Assembly (NCBI GenBank): GCA_032209605.1
Contig: JASFXZ010000013.1
Coordinates: 11,429,901-11,493,900, forward strand
From: Mactromeris polynyma
Lineage: Eukaryota; Mollusca; Bivalvia; Venerida; Mactridae
Reading direction: 5' to 3'
DNA: 64,000 bases
The notes under the pieces were generated by a model, which was not told the origin of the DNA, ran no database searches, and saw only the letters and a program-made list of their open reading frames with translations. How positions within the stretch are numbered: the first letter of the stretch is position 1; every line of letters starts with the position of its first letter. Positions 45,037 through 60,000 of this stretch are shown piece by piece. Both the position numbers and the translations under genes were made by a program.

Positions 45037-48000
45037 GTATCGTAGCAACTATAAGTTTTATTTTTTATCCACCAATCTAGCATGAAATCAAATGTTCTTA
45101 AATAGACCAGGATAGAATACGCTACGCTGTCTTAGAATCAATATTTAAATTTATTCACCTCATCCATGTTGATGATACGATCGTACTGTCTTTTTTAAGG
45201 TGCCGCTTAGCGTCTCATTGCTATCTTCGTCAACCGGACGGTCTACTCGAAGTACCGCCATATTCATCGTCTCAAGAAAATAGTACATGTAAAGTCCACT
45301 GATTTTATTATAGATTTGATAAGTAAAATTGCTGATTTGTCAAGGATATATCAATTGTTGAATGGCGGGAGTCTTGCTATAAACGTTTTTTTTCTGGATT
45401 ATTTGTGTCATTTTGGCGAATGCGTTTATCCGAACAGTCGCTTATTAATTCCGAATACCATAATATGAAAAACGTGCAGTCTTGTATTGGAAGCGCCTCC
45501 CAGGACCTTCAGTCCTTTGAATGTTTATTTAGTTTGTGTTAGTAATCAAGATATAAATTATTTGAAGTTGCATGACACAAGTGCTCAACGAACTATGTCA
45601 GCAGCAATGTCTCTCTGCATTATAAAATACTCAGAGAATATTTAAAGATAGTTTGAAGTAGACTTGTTCATCGTGTGAAATGAAACATTGACCATGAAAT
45701 GTCTAAGATAAGATTAAAGGTGTCAACTTACTTTTAAGGTGAAATGGGTATTGGAGTGAACATAGATCGATCCAAACTGACAAAAGAACAGCAAGAGGAC
45801 TTTGATAAAGGCTGGAATGATAATGCATTCAATCGTTATGTAAGTGATATGATATCTCTACACAGAACGCTACCAGATATCAGAGACCAAGAGTAAGTAG
45901 TAATGAGATCATAGATATATATATTACAGACGAACCTCGATTATTTGACAACTTTCCATCGAGAACTTGGTATAATCCGAAATTAATATCAGGTCCCGAT
46001 GTATCTTCTTAGGTACATTGAATTAAACTGGGTTATTCGAAATCATGTTTAATGTATGTAGTACATATGTAGTAAAGAGGCGAATAACACATATCTTAAT
46101 CGGCTTCCACAAATGTTGTATATCAATATTAGCGAATACTACCTAAGGAAGATATCATATACATGTATATGCTGGCTTAACGAGCGACTGAACACACGCG
46201 TGTTCGGAAATAAAACTATAATAATTTAAAAGCACTACATAGCACTATCCCTCTTGCTGTCAACAGGCAACATAGTGCTTGACTCATATGTTTGATAAGT
46301 ATATACTACACTCACTTTTGAAAACGGTTCATTTCTGACCTTTTCACACATTTATATGAAATATATAAATAAAGTTCTTCTTCTATATGAATGTTTCATT
46401 TTACGAGTTCATGACATACTTTTCATTAAAGAGTGCCCCAAATTTATGTATACACCATTATATACGTGTCTGGTGCCTATGTTCTGACCTGCTGTGAGTC
46501 CACTTTGAATCGTCTTGGTTTCTTACATATTATACGGTTGATTATAAGACTCGAATGCTATCCCAAAGGCAGGTTAACACAACCTGCTACTACACAAATC
46601 AGAAGGTTATGCTGTCAAAAACATATAAGTTCATTTTCTTTTAAGATAAACTGACATCTGTGCATTGGGCTATTGAATTTCTAATTGTCGACTTTCAGAT
46701 GCTCGAAAATCAATTATGGAGAGAATCTACCTGACGCATGCGTAATCATTATTTTCCATAATGAGGCTTGGAGTGTATTACTACGCACGGTGCACAGTGT
46801 TATTGACAGATCACCAGCAAAAAATCTTAAACAAGTAATCTTAGTGGACGATTTTTCGGAGTTTGGTGGGTACAGAAAATATCTGCATGTATTAGGCGTA
46901 AACATATGTTTGTTTCAGGTTTCCCGACCTACCCTATTTTTTGGCTCCGACCCTAGAACATCTTTTCGCGTGTTAACAAGTTCATAGTTTTGCCCAGTTA
47001 TTAAACGCTTTACGAGTATTCCAGCTATATAGCATTATATTCACCTTGATAAAACATTTTCCATGTTAAAAGGGAAAGGGAATTTGTCTTTTAACAACTA
47101 TTCATTTAAATCTATTTTTAATTTGAATCGTTTAAAAAAAATGTAAAAAAAATCCGTCCTACCTCCCATTTTAATTTTGGGCATGAAACCTGAAACCAAC
47201 ATATTGTTAGGCCTTATATTCTCTATGAGAGGGTCCCTTTGTTGAAATTTGCTTGAACATAAATTTTTTTATTAATCATGCCGCCAAGTTTTACACCGAG
47301 AGCTAATGGGAATGTATGGTGGCATATTACTGCCACCAGTTAGCATGGTAGCGTTCGCGAATTAATTCGTGTTAACCACTTAATTATTACGATAATTATC
47401 TAGCTATCTAGTTAATATTCGTGATAAATTTTCGGTAAGATAAATATCATACAACTAGAAACAGGCTTGAAAGTGCCCAGAACTGCCACCTCTTACCTTT
47501 TTATGATGTATTACACTATATTTAAGTGGTAAGACGAATCTTATCTAGTTGTCCACTTATTATGTTACTTAGTAACTCAAATTCGCTAATTTCACTTAAG
47601 ATTCGTGTTACCACTTATATATTAATACATTTTTGGCTTCTAGATGTAAGTGGTAACACGAATCTTAAGTGAAATTCGCGAATTTGAGTTATTAAGTAAC
47701 ATAATAAGTGGTCAACTAGATAAGATTCGTGTTACCACTTACATGTAGAAGCCAAAAATGAATAAGTGGTAACACGAATCTTAAGTGAAATTCGCGAATT
47801 TGAGTTATTAAGTAACATAATAAGTGGTCAACTAGATAAGATTCGTGTTACCACTTACATGTAGAAGCCAAAAATGAATAAGTGGTAACACGAATCTTAA
47901 GTGAAATTCGCGAATTTGAGTTATTAAGTAACATAATAAGTGGTCAACTAGATAAGATTCGTGTTACCACTTACATGTAGAAGCCAAAAATGAATAAGTG

Positions 48001-51000
48001 GTAACACGAATCTTAAGTGAAATTCGCGAATTTGAGTTATTAAGTAACATAATAAGTGGTCAACTAGATAAGATTCGTGTTACCACTTACATGTAGAAGC
48101 CAAAAATGAATAAGTGGTAACACGAATCTTAAGTGAAATTCGCGAATTTGAGTTATTAAGTAACATAATAAGTGGTCAACTAGATAAGATTCGTGTTACC
48201 ACTTACATGTAGAAGCCAAAAATGAATAAGTGGTAACACGAATCTTAAGTGAAATTCGCGAATTTGAGTTATTAAGTAACATAATAAGTGGTCAACTAGA
48301 TAAGATTCGTGTTACCACTTACATGTAGAAGCCAAAAATGAATAAGTGGTAACACGAATCTTAAGTGAAATTCGCGAATTTGAGTTATTAAGTAACATAA
48401 TAAGTGGTCAACTAGATAAGATTCGTGAACACTTATATCTAGAAGCCAAAAGTGCATTTATGAATAAGTGGTAACACGAATCTTAAGTGAAATTCGCGAA
48501 TTTGAGTTACTAAGTAACATAATAAGTGGACAACTAGATAAGATTCGTGTTACCACTTAAAGCTAGTGTTTTACATCATAAAAAGGTAAGAGGTGGCAGT
48601 TCTGGGCACTTTCATGCCTGTTTCTAGTTGTATGATATTTATCTTACCGAAAATTTATCACGAATATTAACTACATAGCTAGATAATTATCGTAATAATT
48701 AAGTGGTTAACACGAATTAATTCGCGAACGCTATCATGCTAACTGGTGGCAGTAATATGCCACCATAGGAATGCTATACCGTAATCTTCCTTTTCCTGTA
48801 TCTGAAAATATCAATTAAATGATGTGTTTTGCTTAACCTTAATCTGAACAAACATTAGCTTCACGGTTTCAATACGACTTTGTTTTGAATACACGATGGA
48901 TTGACTTATCTTTAAATGTATTCATTAGGCAGATTCGCGTGTCAATAAAAACGTTAACGTATGTCAAAACATAACTGGCATTTTATCATCGTAACAGCAT
49001 TTCAAGCATCTGATCATATCAATATGTATCGTTATTTCATTTAAAACAAGAAATATATTGAAACGATGTTGATAGAATCGCCCTATTTCGGAACTCTGAT
49101 TTTGCCAGAGGGGTACGCTACGGAAAGTGAATAATATTTTCGAGACATCCCGTTTGGTGCCTCTCCATTTAAAATATGGACCAATCGAATCGTCTAATGT
49201 GTTGTATATTTTAATTACGCGCTTGATATACGAAATTGTATATTTTTCAGAACATTTAAAACAACCCCTACAGGATTATGTCGACAAACTTGATAAAGTG
49301 TCTCTCATCCGGGCACCAGAAAGGGTTGGACTAATACGAGCACGACTGATTGGATTTGACAAATGTACCGCGGATGTTGCCATTTTCTTGGATTCCCATT
49401 GTGAGGCCACGGAAGGTATTTATTATGATGAAATACATAATTCATGTTGCAAGAAATATCTCAACAATTTATGGCCTTTATACATGTATCAACCAAGTTT
49501 TTTCTATTGATCGTATTTTCGGGCCCAGGATTATAACGGATACTTACACTCTGTACTCAAATCTCAAATCACAAAATTTACTCTTATTAGTCTGATACTA
49601 AAGGATTGAGTGTGGAAAATGCATTAACATTTCAAATGAGTGCTTCATGTTTAATTTGGTCTACTTTCATTGAGCCTTTATGGTAATTATGATATATTGA
49701 AGTAATTATTGGGTATGAGCGCCACACTCCACACTCAGATTTAGTGTGTGTTGTTTGTGTTTCCATACTGAATACACGTCGATCAATAGTCGCAGAATTA
49801 TTCATAATAATGATTAAAAAAGAAATGAAATAAAAACAGATTTATAGAAATGATTCGTTTATTCTTATACACATGAATTGTTTGTACATCGCACAAGCAT
49901 GTAGTAACTATCACGACGTGCGAATAACATGTGTCGCTAATCTTAGCCGTCAACAAACAATAGCATATTAAGCGGTTAATGAAAGGTGTGGATTATTGTA
50001 ATGTTCGACCTATCTATGGTGAACAATGAATGAAATGATAGCTAGGGACCGCAAATCCTGTCCGAGTGTTCTACTGTTAAATAATAAGAATTAAGAAGGG
50101 ATTCCGCTGGGACTTAACCTGTTCGAGGTATTATCTACTGTATTCGAGCGAAACTGTTCGTAGTTTAGATGTAATAAGCGTAAATTTGAGTGCTGAGTAT
50201 AAGTATCCGTTATCATCCCGGACACTGATGTGACGTTTCAAATCGATTTAAATGAAAAGTATTTGTTATAATAATAATGTAAAGTCGGACCACGTCCATT
50301 CGAATTCACCGGGTCCGAAATTTTATTTCAAATAACCCATTTCCATTTAACGTGTCTAAGAAGATACATCATGACCTGATACATGACCTGATATTTAATT
50401 TGGATGTTACCAAGTATTCTGATTGGTTGTCGAATAAACGAGGTCTGACTGTTCTTGGTCTTCAAAGAAAAGTTAATCATGTTATGAAAGTAGTAATGAG
50501 ACATTTTTGACCAGATAATCACATCGCTTGCTATGTTTTGATGCATTGAACCTCACAATCTTTGATAAAAGTGATAAGTAGACATTCATGATTTTAATTT
50601 TACCAATGTATCATGCACTACACGTGTTCTACGTTATGGCTAAATGTTCAATGGAGTGTTTAGTACATGTTGAAATGATGAGAAATGCCAGTCATTTAAA
50701 CCAGTTTTAAATATACACCATTTATAAAACAAAACTGTATTTTGATCGGATAAAAGTTTTGATATCATGTGCCATTTACCCGGTAGACTTATTAGATATT
50801 CGTATATTTATGCTTGTAGTATAGTAGTACAAACATGTTAGAGGAAGCCGTAGATGCTAGTAGTATATGCCTTACCACGCTTAGTCCTGTCACATACACA
50901 CTATGTCCCTGACTGACCCAAACCGTCTTTGAAAATTATAAAAACAAATACTAGCTCTATATCTATGAGATACTTTGTTGTTAGTGACATATGAGCTAAT

Positions 51001-54000
51001 CTTCTTTGCATTCCTTCTATCTCACAGTATCGTACGTAGCAATGCTTTATGCTATAAAACAGTCATGTGCTTCCTTCCATGTATACTGCACTTTGTGGTG
51101 TCATCATTCGGAACTTCTCCGACAGTTTCCATCACAAATCATCCAGACAATCATGATAATATCACGCTCACGAGTATTACATTCATTTTGTAACATATTT
51201 GCTGTATCCTTTGTGGGTCTCTAGTTGTATTTATCCTTTCAATTCAGTCAATTATGCGCACGTCTGCCAGGGTTCAAATCACTTGGTGGGTCGTATGCTC
51301 TCCGTGATGGTATAATGTTAGTGAAGATGCTATAAGTCCTTTCTGGTTAAGCTCTGATTAGTACAATTGACTGGTGTTTACGGTAGAACAATTTAGCTGA
51401 ACGCCAAGTCCCAATGGTCTGGCCAACAGACCGGTGCATGAAACTATGATGATATAAAAGCCGAATTAAATGCATGAGAGGAAGAATAAAACGTGTTTCG
51501 AGTACTGTGACTTACAATTGTTGTTTGTTCGTCATGTCAAATTGCTTATTTTCACTCAAAATTCTTGTGTATATACAAATACATGCTTTGATCTCATTTG
51601 GGGTTACGTTGGATTGGTTGTTCATCTCATATCTGGGTAACGCACGCGTTTCATTGGACAGCCCGTTTGGGTAACTCGATTTTGATGGCGGAAAAATAAT
51701 GATCTTGACTTCTTGAGGTATTCAGTTCACCTGCTGGTGCTGGTTCTCCAATCCTCGGTCATGTCATGGCAGCGATAATGTAGTGGATAGGTTGTCAGTC
51801 ACTGCACCCGAAGGTCGAGAGTTGTGAGCTCGAAACCTGCGAATGTCACCACCACATCTCCTCATAAGATAAAACTAGTAGTGTACAGTAAGTCGACTCG
51901 GGATTATTAATTTAAGCACCTACAGGTCTATCATAATCGAGTTTAAATACAGTGGCACTTACATAGGAATATGATGTGCAAGCCTCTGCGTGATAGAACG
52001 AACACTTCCGTTGTACCCAGAGGTCTCGATAGAGTTAGTTGGTCATCAAAGAGCATTGCCAATGTGTGCTGGTTGGTATAATATAGCAGTCTCTGAGATT
52101 TTTGGCCCAAATGCACTGAGCCTCGTTTCTGAGAAAAACGCAATAAAGATGACGTCATGTTTTCATATTATGACGTCATGTTTTCACATTAATTACAACC
52201 GCTAGTTGAAACATTTCAGTAAAAGAGTTATGATTCAATGGCGAGCAGAAGCAAAACAAGTATCGGTAAATATTGAGACGGCCCTTTTTCTTAGGGAAAA
52301 GAATAATATACATTTAATAGTAAAATATTTTTGCCCTTAAAACATATTTGCTGTAAAATTTGGGAAACTCAGAATTTTGTGTAGACCTTCTCTTGATGAC
52401 CACATTAAATATGCTGTAATTCCCTAAAATATGAGGTTTTGCTATAATTTGTGTTTAAGTGACCTACAAATATCCCTGCATTCAGTAATGTTAATAACTC
52501 AATTTTGCACAGATATGTAATTCGGGCCAAACATCTCAGAGAATGATAAATATAAGGGTCACTCGACTAGGTCAACTGTCGTAGTGTTGGTGTTTAACTC
52601 TACACAGTCAATCTTAAACCATATTATAATATGCTCTTCATTAGGTGACGTTATTTCCAGAAAACGTCACATTAGACGTCACCATGTACTGACAGTAAGC
52701 AATATTTGCCACATATGGCAATATGAAAGCAAAGTGACCGTATGGAGTAAATATTGCATATCGTGACATCACATGTGACGTTTTCTAGAAATGACATCAT
52801 TTACAGTAGAGGTTGTAAATCCCATAGCAGTGCTCATATCTAATATATTTAGTGATTATGACATAAACATCGCGATTAAATTGTAGGATGGATGGAACCC
52901 TTACTTTATAGAATCCATCAAAATATGACAAACGTAGTTGTTCCTGTTATTGACACAATAAGTTATCATACGTTTGGATACAGTTACACGAAATCAACAG
53001 ATTCTAAACCAGCTTATGTTCATATCGGTGGATTTAAATGGAAATTCATATTTACTTGGATGCGTATACCCCAAAGGGAATATGATCGATTAGAAAGTAA
53101 AAGCACATCACCAATCAGGTAACTAACCGGTGCATGTGTTGTCATACATGTTTGTCGTACTTTTCAGTTGTTATTTTCAATAAGTTTGATAACAGGACCA
53201 GTATCCATTTTTATTTCAAGCAAGATGGTTTTCGATTTATCTAATAGTGGCTTGTTGCTTTCATCAGTTGGTCAGTTTAGTAATATGATATGGATTTGAT
53301 GTGGTGATGGCATACCTTAATAATCTATCGTCGATTTTGGAATGCAAATTTAAAGCTTCGACTGAAGAGTGACATTGTCTCTTACAAAAGTCGAATAGGC
53401 TCACAAAAAAGTAAGTTCAAATTTTCACCGTTGTTACAAGATAATTATATTTTTATATTCTATTTTTTCTTTGCAATAACGAGATAATTTGGGATAATTT
53501 CAAACAAATTGCTATAAATAAATTTTTTTTTAATTGTTTATAAATGAAAACAAAGATAGTTCTGGGAACAGTTGTAATTGTATTCAAATAAATATGAAGA
53601 TCTGGCTTTCTCAACCTCCAATATATACGATCCAACCTGTATACACTTCCTACGGAAATTATTATTTTCTTATAGCTTGCTTGCTATGTATACATATGCT
53701 AGTAATATATTTATCTTATATATCTTATTTATATGACCTAAAATATGATGCCCAGGAATTTTGGTTACATCTAGAAAATCTTGGTGTCCATGGTTTTTAT
53801 GTTCCTTAAATGCCTCCGAGCAGCATTGGTAGTCACATTTTATCATACAATGTATTTGTTTCATTTTGATAAAAAAAGGACCAACAAACCAGATCTGGAA
53901 TGGCAAAAGTGTTTTAAAGAATTGAAGATGAAACAAGGACACGAAAAGTTAACTTTAAAGTTTTCAATGCCAAACCTCTCTATTGTCAGATGAAAACCAT

Positions 54001-57000
54001 TTATTTTTTGTTTAGCTTACTTGTATTTGAAGTATTAACATAACATCCCCTGACACCAAAATATTGCACAAACTGTACAGGGAAAGAGATGTAACACATA
54101 TTCCTGGACAACATATTTTGGATCATATCATAGTTAGTACCTTATACACTCTGTGGTATGTCTCAAGCTAGATAGCTCGGGTCGTAACTGTAATTCCAAC
54201 ATTGCTTTAAAAACTTTGCAGTATATTTTGTTCAAATTTTGTTCAGCATTTTACTTATCTTATTTCATTTTATTCCTAGGCTGGCTCCCACCTTTGTTAC
54301 ACCGTATACAGGAGAACTATACTAATGTCCTGGTACCAGTCATTGATGCTATTGATGATTCAACATTCAATTATAATAAGCTCAGTAGTGGTGGCATAAA
54401 GTCTGTATATGTTGGAGGTTTTGACTGGGGTCTTCTCTTCAATTGGCACCCAATACCGGAACCCGAACTGAAGCGTATTGATTATAAGAATTACCTTCCA
54501 GTACGGTAAGGAACAATCTTAACACATTGGGCAATATTGTGTAATTAACATCGCAGGTATTCGGATTTCAATGCCAAACCTTGATGATTCAACATTCATT
54601 TACAATAAGCTCAGTTCAGTAGTGGTGGTATAAAGTCTGTATAATTATGTTGGAGGCTTTGACTAGGGCCATCTCTTCAATATACATCCAATAGCGGAAC
54701 CCGAACTGAAGCGTATTGATTATAAGAATTACCTTCCAGGAACAATCTTAACACATTGGGCAATATTGCGTAATCTACATCGCAGGTGTTCGGAACACTT
54801 CGGCAAATACTTCGTATTGTTACTCGGTTGTATTCGGAATATATCGGTAAATACTTCGTGACAACCATCGGTTGTATTCGGAACTCCCCGGTAAATAATT
54901 TGCATCATTTCTCGGGTGTATTCGGAACACCTCGGAATATATTCGTTTTGTTTCTCGGATGTATTCTGAACACCTCGGAATATACTTCGTTTCGTTTCTC
55001 GGATGTAATCGGAGCACCTCGGAATAAACTTCGCATAATGCTAATGAATGACGAGACTTCGAGCGACTGGCTCAAATTAAGCAGACAGTTAACAATCAAT
55101 TTTATAAGTACACTGAGATGGCTTAAACAGTTTGTGGATATAAATGAGCTGTTCCATGACAACCTGTATTAGTGACTGCAAATACATTATCACGTTTTTA
55201 CATTTTTCTGACAGGTTTACTTTCTGCTTTCATGTAATAGTAACACTATTACAATCGGGCGTCTACTTTCTTTTAATAGTGATTCCAATATTAAGAACAA
55301 AAATGCAAAAGTACTCTACACGATGACGTCGCGACAGAAACGCTTTACTAAATTGTACATTAATTCTTAAAAAGTATTCGGTTTTTCAAATGAAAAAAAA
55401 ACAAATTACACAACACTTATAAATACGTTCCTGTTCATTTAATTCTATAAATCACAACTAAGCTATGAAAACACATTAGAGAAAGTGCTCAGTTTTTCAC
55501 ATCAAAACTTTCATTGGGAAATACTCGACGCTATACCAACGTCACTACAACAGGTTTTGTCATGTAGGCCTCCAAATATTTGATATAATCGTCTGTAAGT
55601 GACGTCATTTCATGAAAACACAACATGTGATGTCACTATTTGTAAACAGGAAGCAATATTTACTTCATATGGTCATTTCTTTTTCATATTGCCATATGCG
55701 GCAAATATTGCTTACTATCAGTACACGGTGACGTCACATGTGACGTTTTCTGGAAATGACGTCATTTAAAGAGGAGGTTGGAAATCGTACATCGGCGCTC
55801 AAATGTACGTCAGTACATAGTATTTAAAGCTTTGTTCAAATTATTCTCAACAATTTTATATTATTTTATACTTATGTTTGCAATAATCCTATTATTTTAA
55901 AATTCTGACTATCCTCTGTTCCTCTGTGACTATTTTGCGTTAAGACATGTGTTGCACATAATTGATTGGAAGCAGTGTATTAAAGTGCACGTGTCAAACG
56001 TGACATTTGCATCAAATCGCGCTTGACTTAACTCGAATTATTTCCAGAATCCCATAACTTGGTTTCGTCTTTTTGAGAAAAACAAATTTAAGGTTTTACC
56101 CTCTTGAAGAGAATAGTCACATACGGGGTTATGGAAATGCATTTTATTTAAGTTTATGTGCATTCCAGAACAATATAGATTGTACAGATAGAAACAGCAT
56201 CGAAAGACGGTTACAGCGATACCAAATACTCAAAACTGCCAAAAACTGAGTTATGGTGTTCTGGAAAAATAAGGCTTCGTGTTGCTCTTGAAAATCTGTC
56301 TACATACATCCATACTAAAATACCAGCGATAAAGTTCTATGGTACTTCACTTGGATCTAAACGCAAGCTTGTGGAAGTCAATTGGTAACCTAGTGTATAA
56401 ATGTTAGATTATTTCTAGTTCATCTGTGGTATCATTCCCTCTCATGAAATAGTTTTAATATTGAGAAAAAGATTAGGCCTAAACAAATATGTTTGTTTCA
56501 GGTTTCATGCCCTCCCCCAAAAAATAAGGGTATGTAGGTCGAATTTTTATTTTGGAGATTTTTTTAATTTTCAAATGAAGCAAATTAAACACAGATTTAA
56601 ATGAATATATGTTAAAAGATAAATCCCCTTTCCCTTTTATTACATTTTGCAAAAAAAGAAGAACAATGTTAACACGCGAAAAAATGTTCTAGGTTTGCAA
56701 AAAGTAGGGTAGGTCGGGAAACCTGAAACAAACATATTTTTTATGCCTTAATAAAATATTTAGGTATCCATGAAATACAAGAACACGTTTTCTTGATTCC
56801 AAATTTACTTCTAATCTACTTTCTCTGTAGATCACCAACAATGGCTGGAGGACTGTTCGCTATCTCGAGCGAATATTTTAGGAAACTTGGAACATACGAT
56901 AGTGGTTTTGATATCTGGGGCGGTGAAAATCTCGAACTTTCATTTAAAACTTGGATGTGTGGTGGAACACTTGAAACAATACCGTGTTCTCATGTTGGTC

Positions 57001-60000
57001 ACGTGTTCAGGAAAAGAAGTCCATACAAATGGGGAACAAAACAGTATACACTGAAGAGAAATCTGGTCCGTCTTGCTGAAGTGTGGCTTGATGATTTCAA
57101 AGAATACTTCTACATGAAGCTGAACCATAACTTGGTAATTATTTTAAAACAAAGCTGTTCAAACAAGAAATATCTTGAAAAAAGATGGTTGGCGCATTTT
57201 GCAGGTTAAGAGTTTTTACACACGGTGTTCGGTTAAAAAGAAATCGCATCGGTGGTTAACGTAAGATTTGATTGGTTTACACAGCACTGATATGGAAATA
57301 GCAAAGCCATGTTAGTACGACTGCGCCGTAAAATGTTTCGTCACCTTAGACCGTTGCATTTTTATGAGCACTTTTCTTGAAATGATAACACATTATGAGT
57401 GTTATTTATGAATATATCTAAAGATGCCGGGTATGATTGGTTTCCGAAGATTGCTTATATTCTGAAGTGGATGATTAAAATGCATTAAATGTATATTTTA
57501 CTTATACTTTAATCGTATGCTTGATTACTAGATATACATACAGTCGGACCTCGTTTATTTGACAACCTTCTATCCAAATACTCTGTGTCATCCGAAATAG
57601 ATATCATGTCCCGATGTATTTTGTTAGCACGTCGAATTCAAAAGATCTATTCGGAACTATGTAGTATTCGATTAATTCGAATGAACGAGGTCCGACTGTT
57701 TTTCTTAAGATGCGTTTTAATTGGTTCACGAAGTTTTCATCTATTCTGAAGTGGATGATTAAAATGCATAACACCTATATTTTACTTATACCTTTAACAT
57801 ATGCTTGCTTACCAATTATAAATAGTTGACAATCTTTTTTTTATTCAGGGCGACTATGGTGATGTTAGCGAACGTAAAGCGATAAGAGAACGTCTTCAAT
57901 GTAAAAGTTTTAAATGGTATTTAGACAACATCTACCCAGAGCTTTTTGTACCAGGAAATGCTATCGCTTCTGGCGAGGTAATGTAGACAGTAAATATAAT
58001 TATTGCATATGTTACTAAATATAGTAACACATGTGCACTGTATATATAATCGAATGGACCACGCGATGCCAATATCTATGATCATGTGACATTGTGTGCC
58101 GAATATCGGATATTTGGTATACTTCTGGTGTGACGTCATTGTTTAGTGCGGAAACGTCGACATTCTGAAATGAAAACTTCCTTACGTTTCATGTATTATT
58201 GTTATGAATCCAGTTTCCCCTTTTGTTTTCTGTAGAGTCGACAAATCAAAATATAAATAAACGCTGCTATGGGATTTACAAGCTCTTCTGAAAGTGACGT
58301 CATTTCAAGAAAACGCAACATGTGATGTCACTTTTTGCAACCAGTAAACAATATTTATTCCATATGATAACTGCTTACTGTCAGTACATGGTGACGACAC
58401 ATGTGACGTTTTGTGGAAACGATGAGATACTGAAATTGCACCCAAAATGCAGATTGTTATCAAATAATAACGAACATACTTACAAGGTCGTATACGAACG
58501 CGACATTCATAACTCTAACTAGCGCAGTACTTTGAACAGCTCGCCATATTGTTACCCATTTAAGAGTAATACATAAACATATATCGACCATTGTTTTACT
58601 TGAATAAACTTGGACACGTACTGCTAGGATATTCGTATTAGTATCTTCAAAAATTGACAAGCATCTTCTTTCCAAAGCCAATCTTTAACAACTTTATTTT
58701 GGGATTGTTTAACGCCGTTCCACCACAAGATTCCAATTTCCAAAATACTACCAGTGTTACCCAACCTACTGTCCCCTGTGTCAAATCAGCATGCTTGAGT
58801 GTAAGCAACTGAAAACGTTCCCAATTGCCGACAGAAGAATACTCCATCATTGTTTGATATCACGTGTTTGATATGGTCATGTATTTGTTGTAGATACGCA
58901 GTAAGGATAGATCAATGTGTATAGAGGCGTACACCGACAGTGGTCGTAACGAACCAGTGTCCGTGTATCCATGTCATGGTCAAGATGGCAATCAGGTTAG
59001 TTATTGGATATAACGATTGTTTCTCTTGTCATGTTCAAGGTGTTAATCAGGATATTTATTGCATATAGCGACTGTGTGTCTTGCCATGGTCAATGTGGTA
59101 ATCAGGTTAGTTATCGGATATAACGAAGGTGTGTCGTGGTAAACAGGTCAGTTATCGGATATAACGAATGTGTGTCGTGGTAATCAGGTTAGTTATCGGA
59201 TATAACGTATGTGTGTCTTGCCGTGTACTAGGTGGTATACAGGTTGATTATCGGATATAACGACTCTGTGTCGTGGTTATCAGGTCAGTTATCGGATATA
59301 ACGACTGTGTGCCTTGTCATGGTCTAGGTGGTAATCAGGTCAATTATCGGATATCACGACTTTGTGCCTTGTCATGGTCTATGTGGTTATTAGGTTAGTT
59401 TTCTGATATAACGACTATGTGCCTTGTCATGGTGTAGGTGGTAATCAGGTAAGTTATCGGATATAACGACTGTGTGTCGTGGTAGACAGGTCAGTTATCG
59501 GATATAACGACTGTGTGTCGTGGAAAACATGTCAGTTATCGGTTACTGTATATCCTTGTCATGGTCTAGGTGGTAATAAGGTTAGTTATCGGTCTTAATG
59601 ACTGTGTGTGAGTTACAACATACCATACATATGTGATATATACACTGTCCACTGTAGTTTGGCATTCAAACATCTATACCTAAGGATAAGAACATTACTA
59701 TGGCCTGCATATTTACCATGACGGCTGCTGTATGTGGCTGCGAGATCATATACTGTAGTTGATAAAGTTCTTTCGGATATCAATAATTCGAGATGAATTC
59801 CTAGAGTATCATATTTTCAAATAGAGAAAACATGTCTGGATTGAGATTTACGTTCAGACGAAATATTTCTTGTAATTACATAGCCTTGAAAAAGCACCGA
59901 CAGCATGTACGTTTTGCATTACAAAACTATTACTGGACGTAGTCTTTATTATATTGTTGGTTTTATATCTTGTACGATTTCAATCATCTTATGTTGAACT

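Noticed and set aside
47643..48560. CRISPR-like regular repeats
   Set aside because: The 116-bp units are contiguous with no unique spacers, and the setting is a eukaryotic intron within a transposon.
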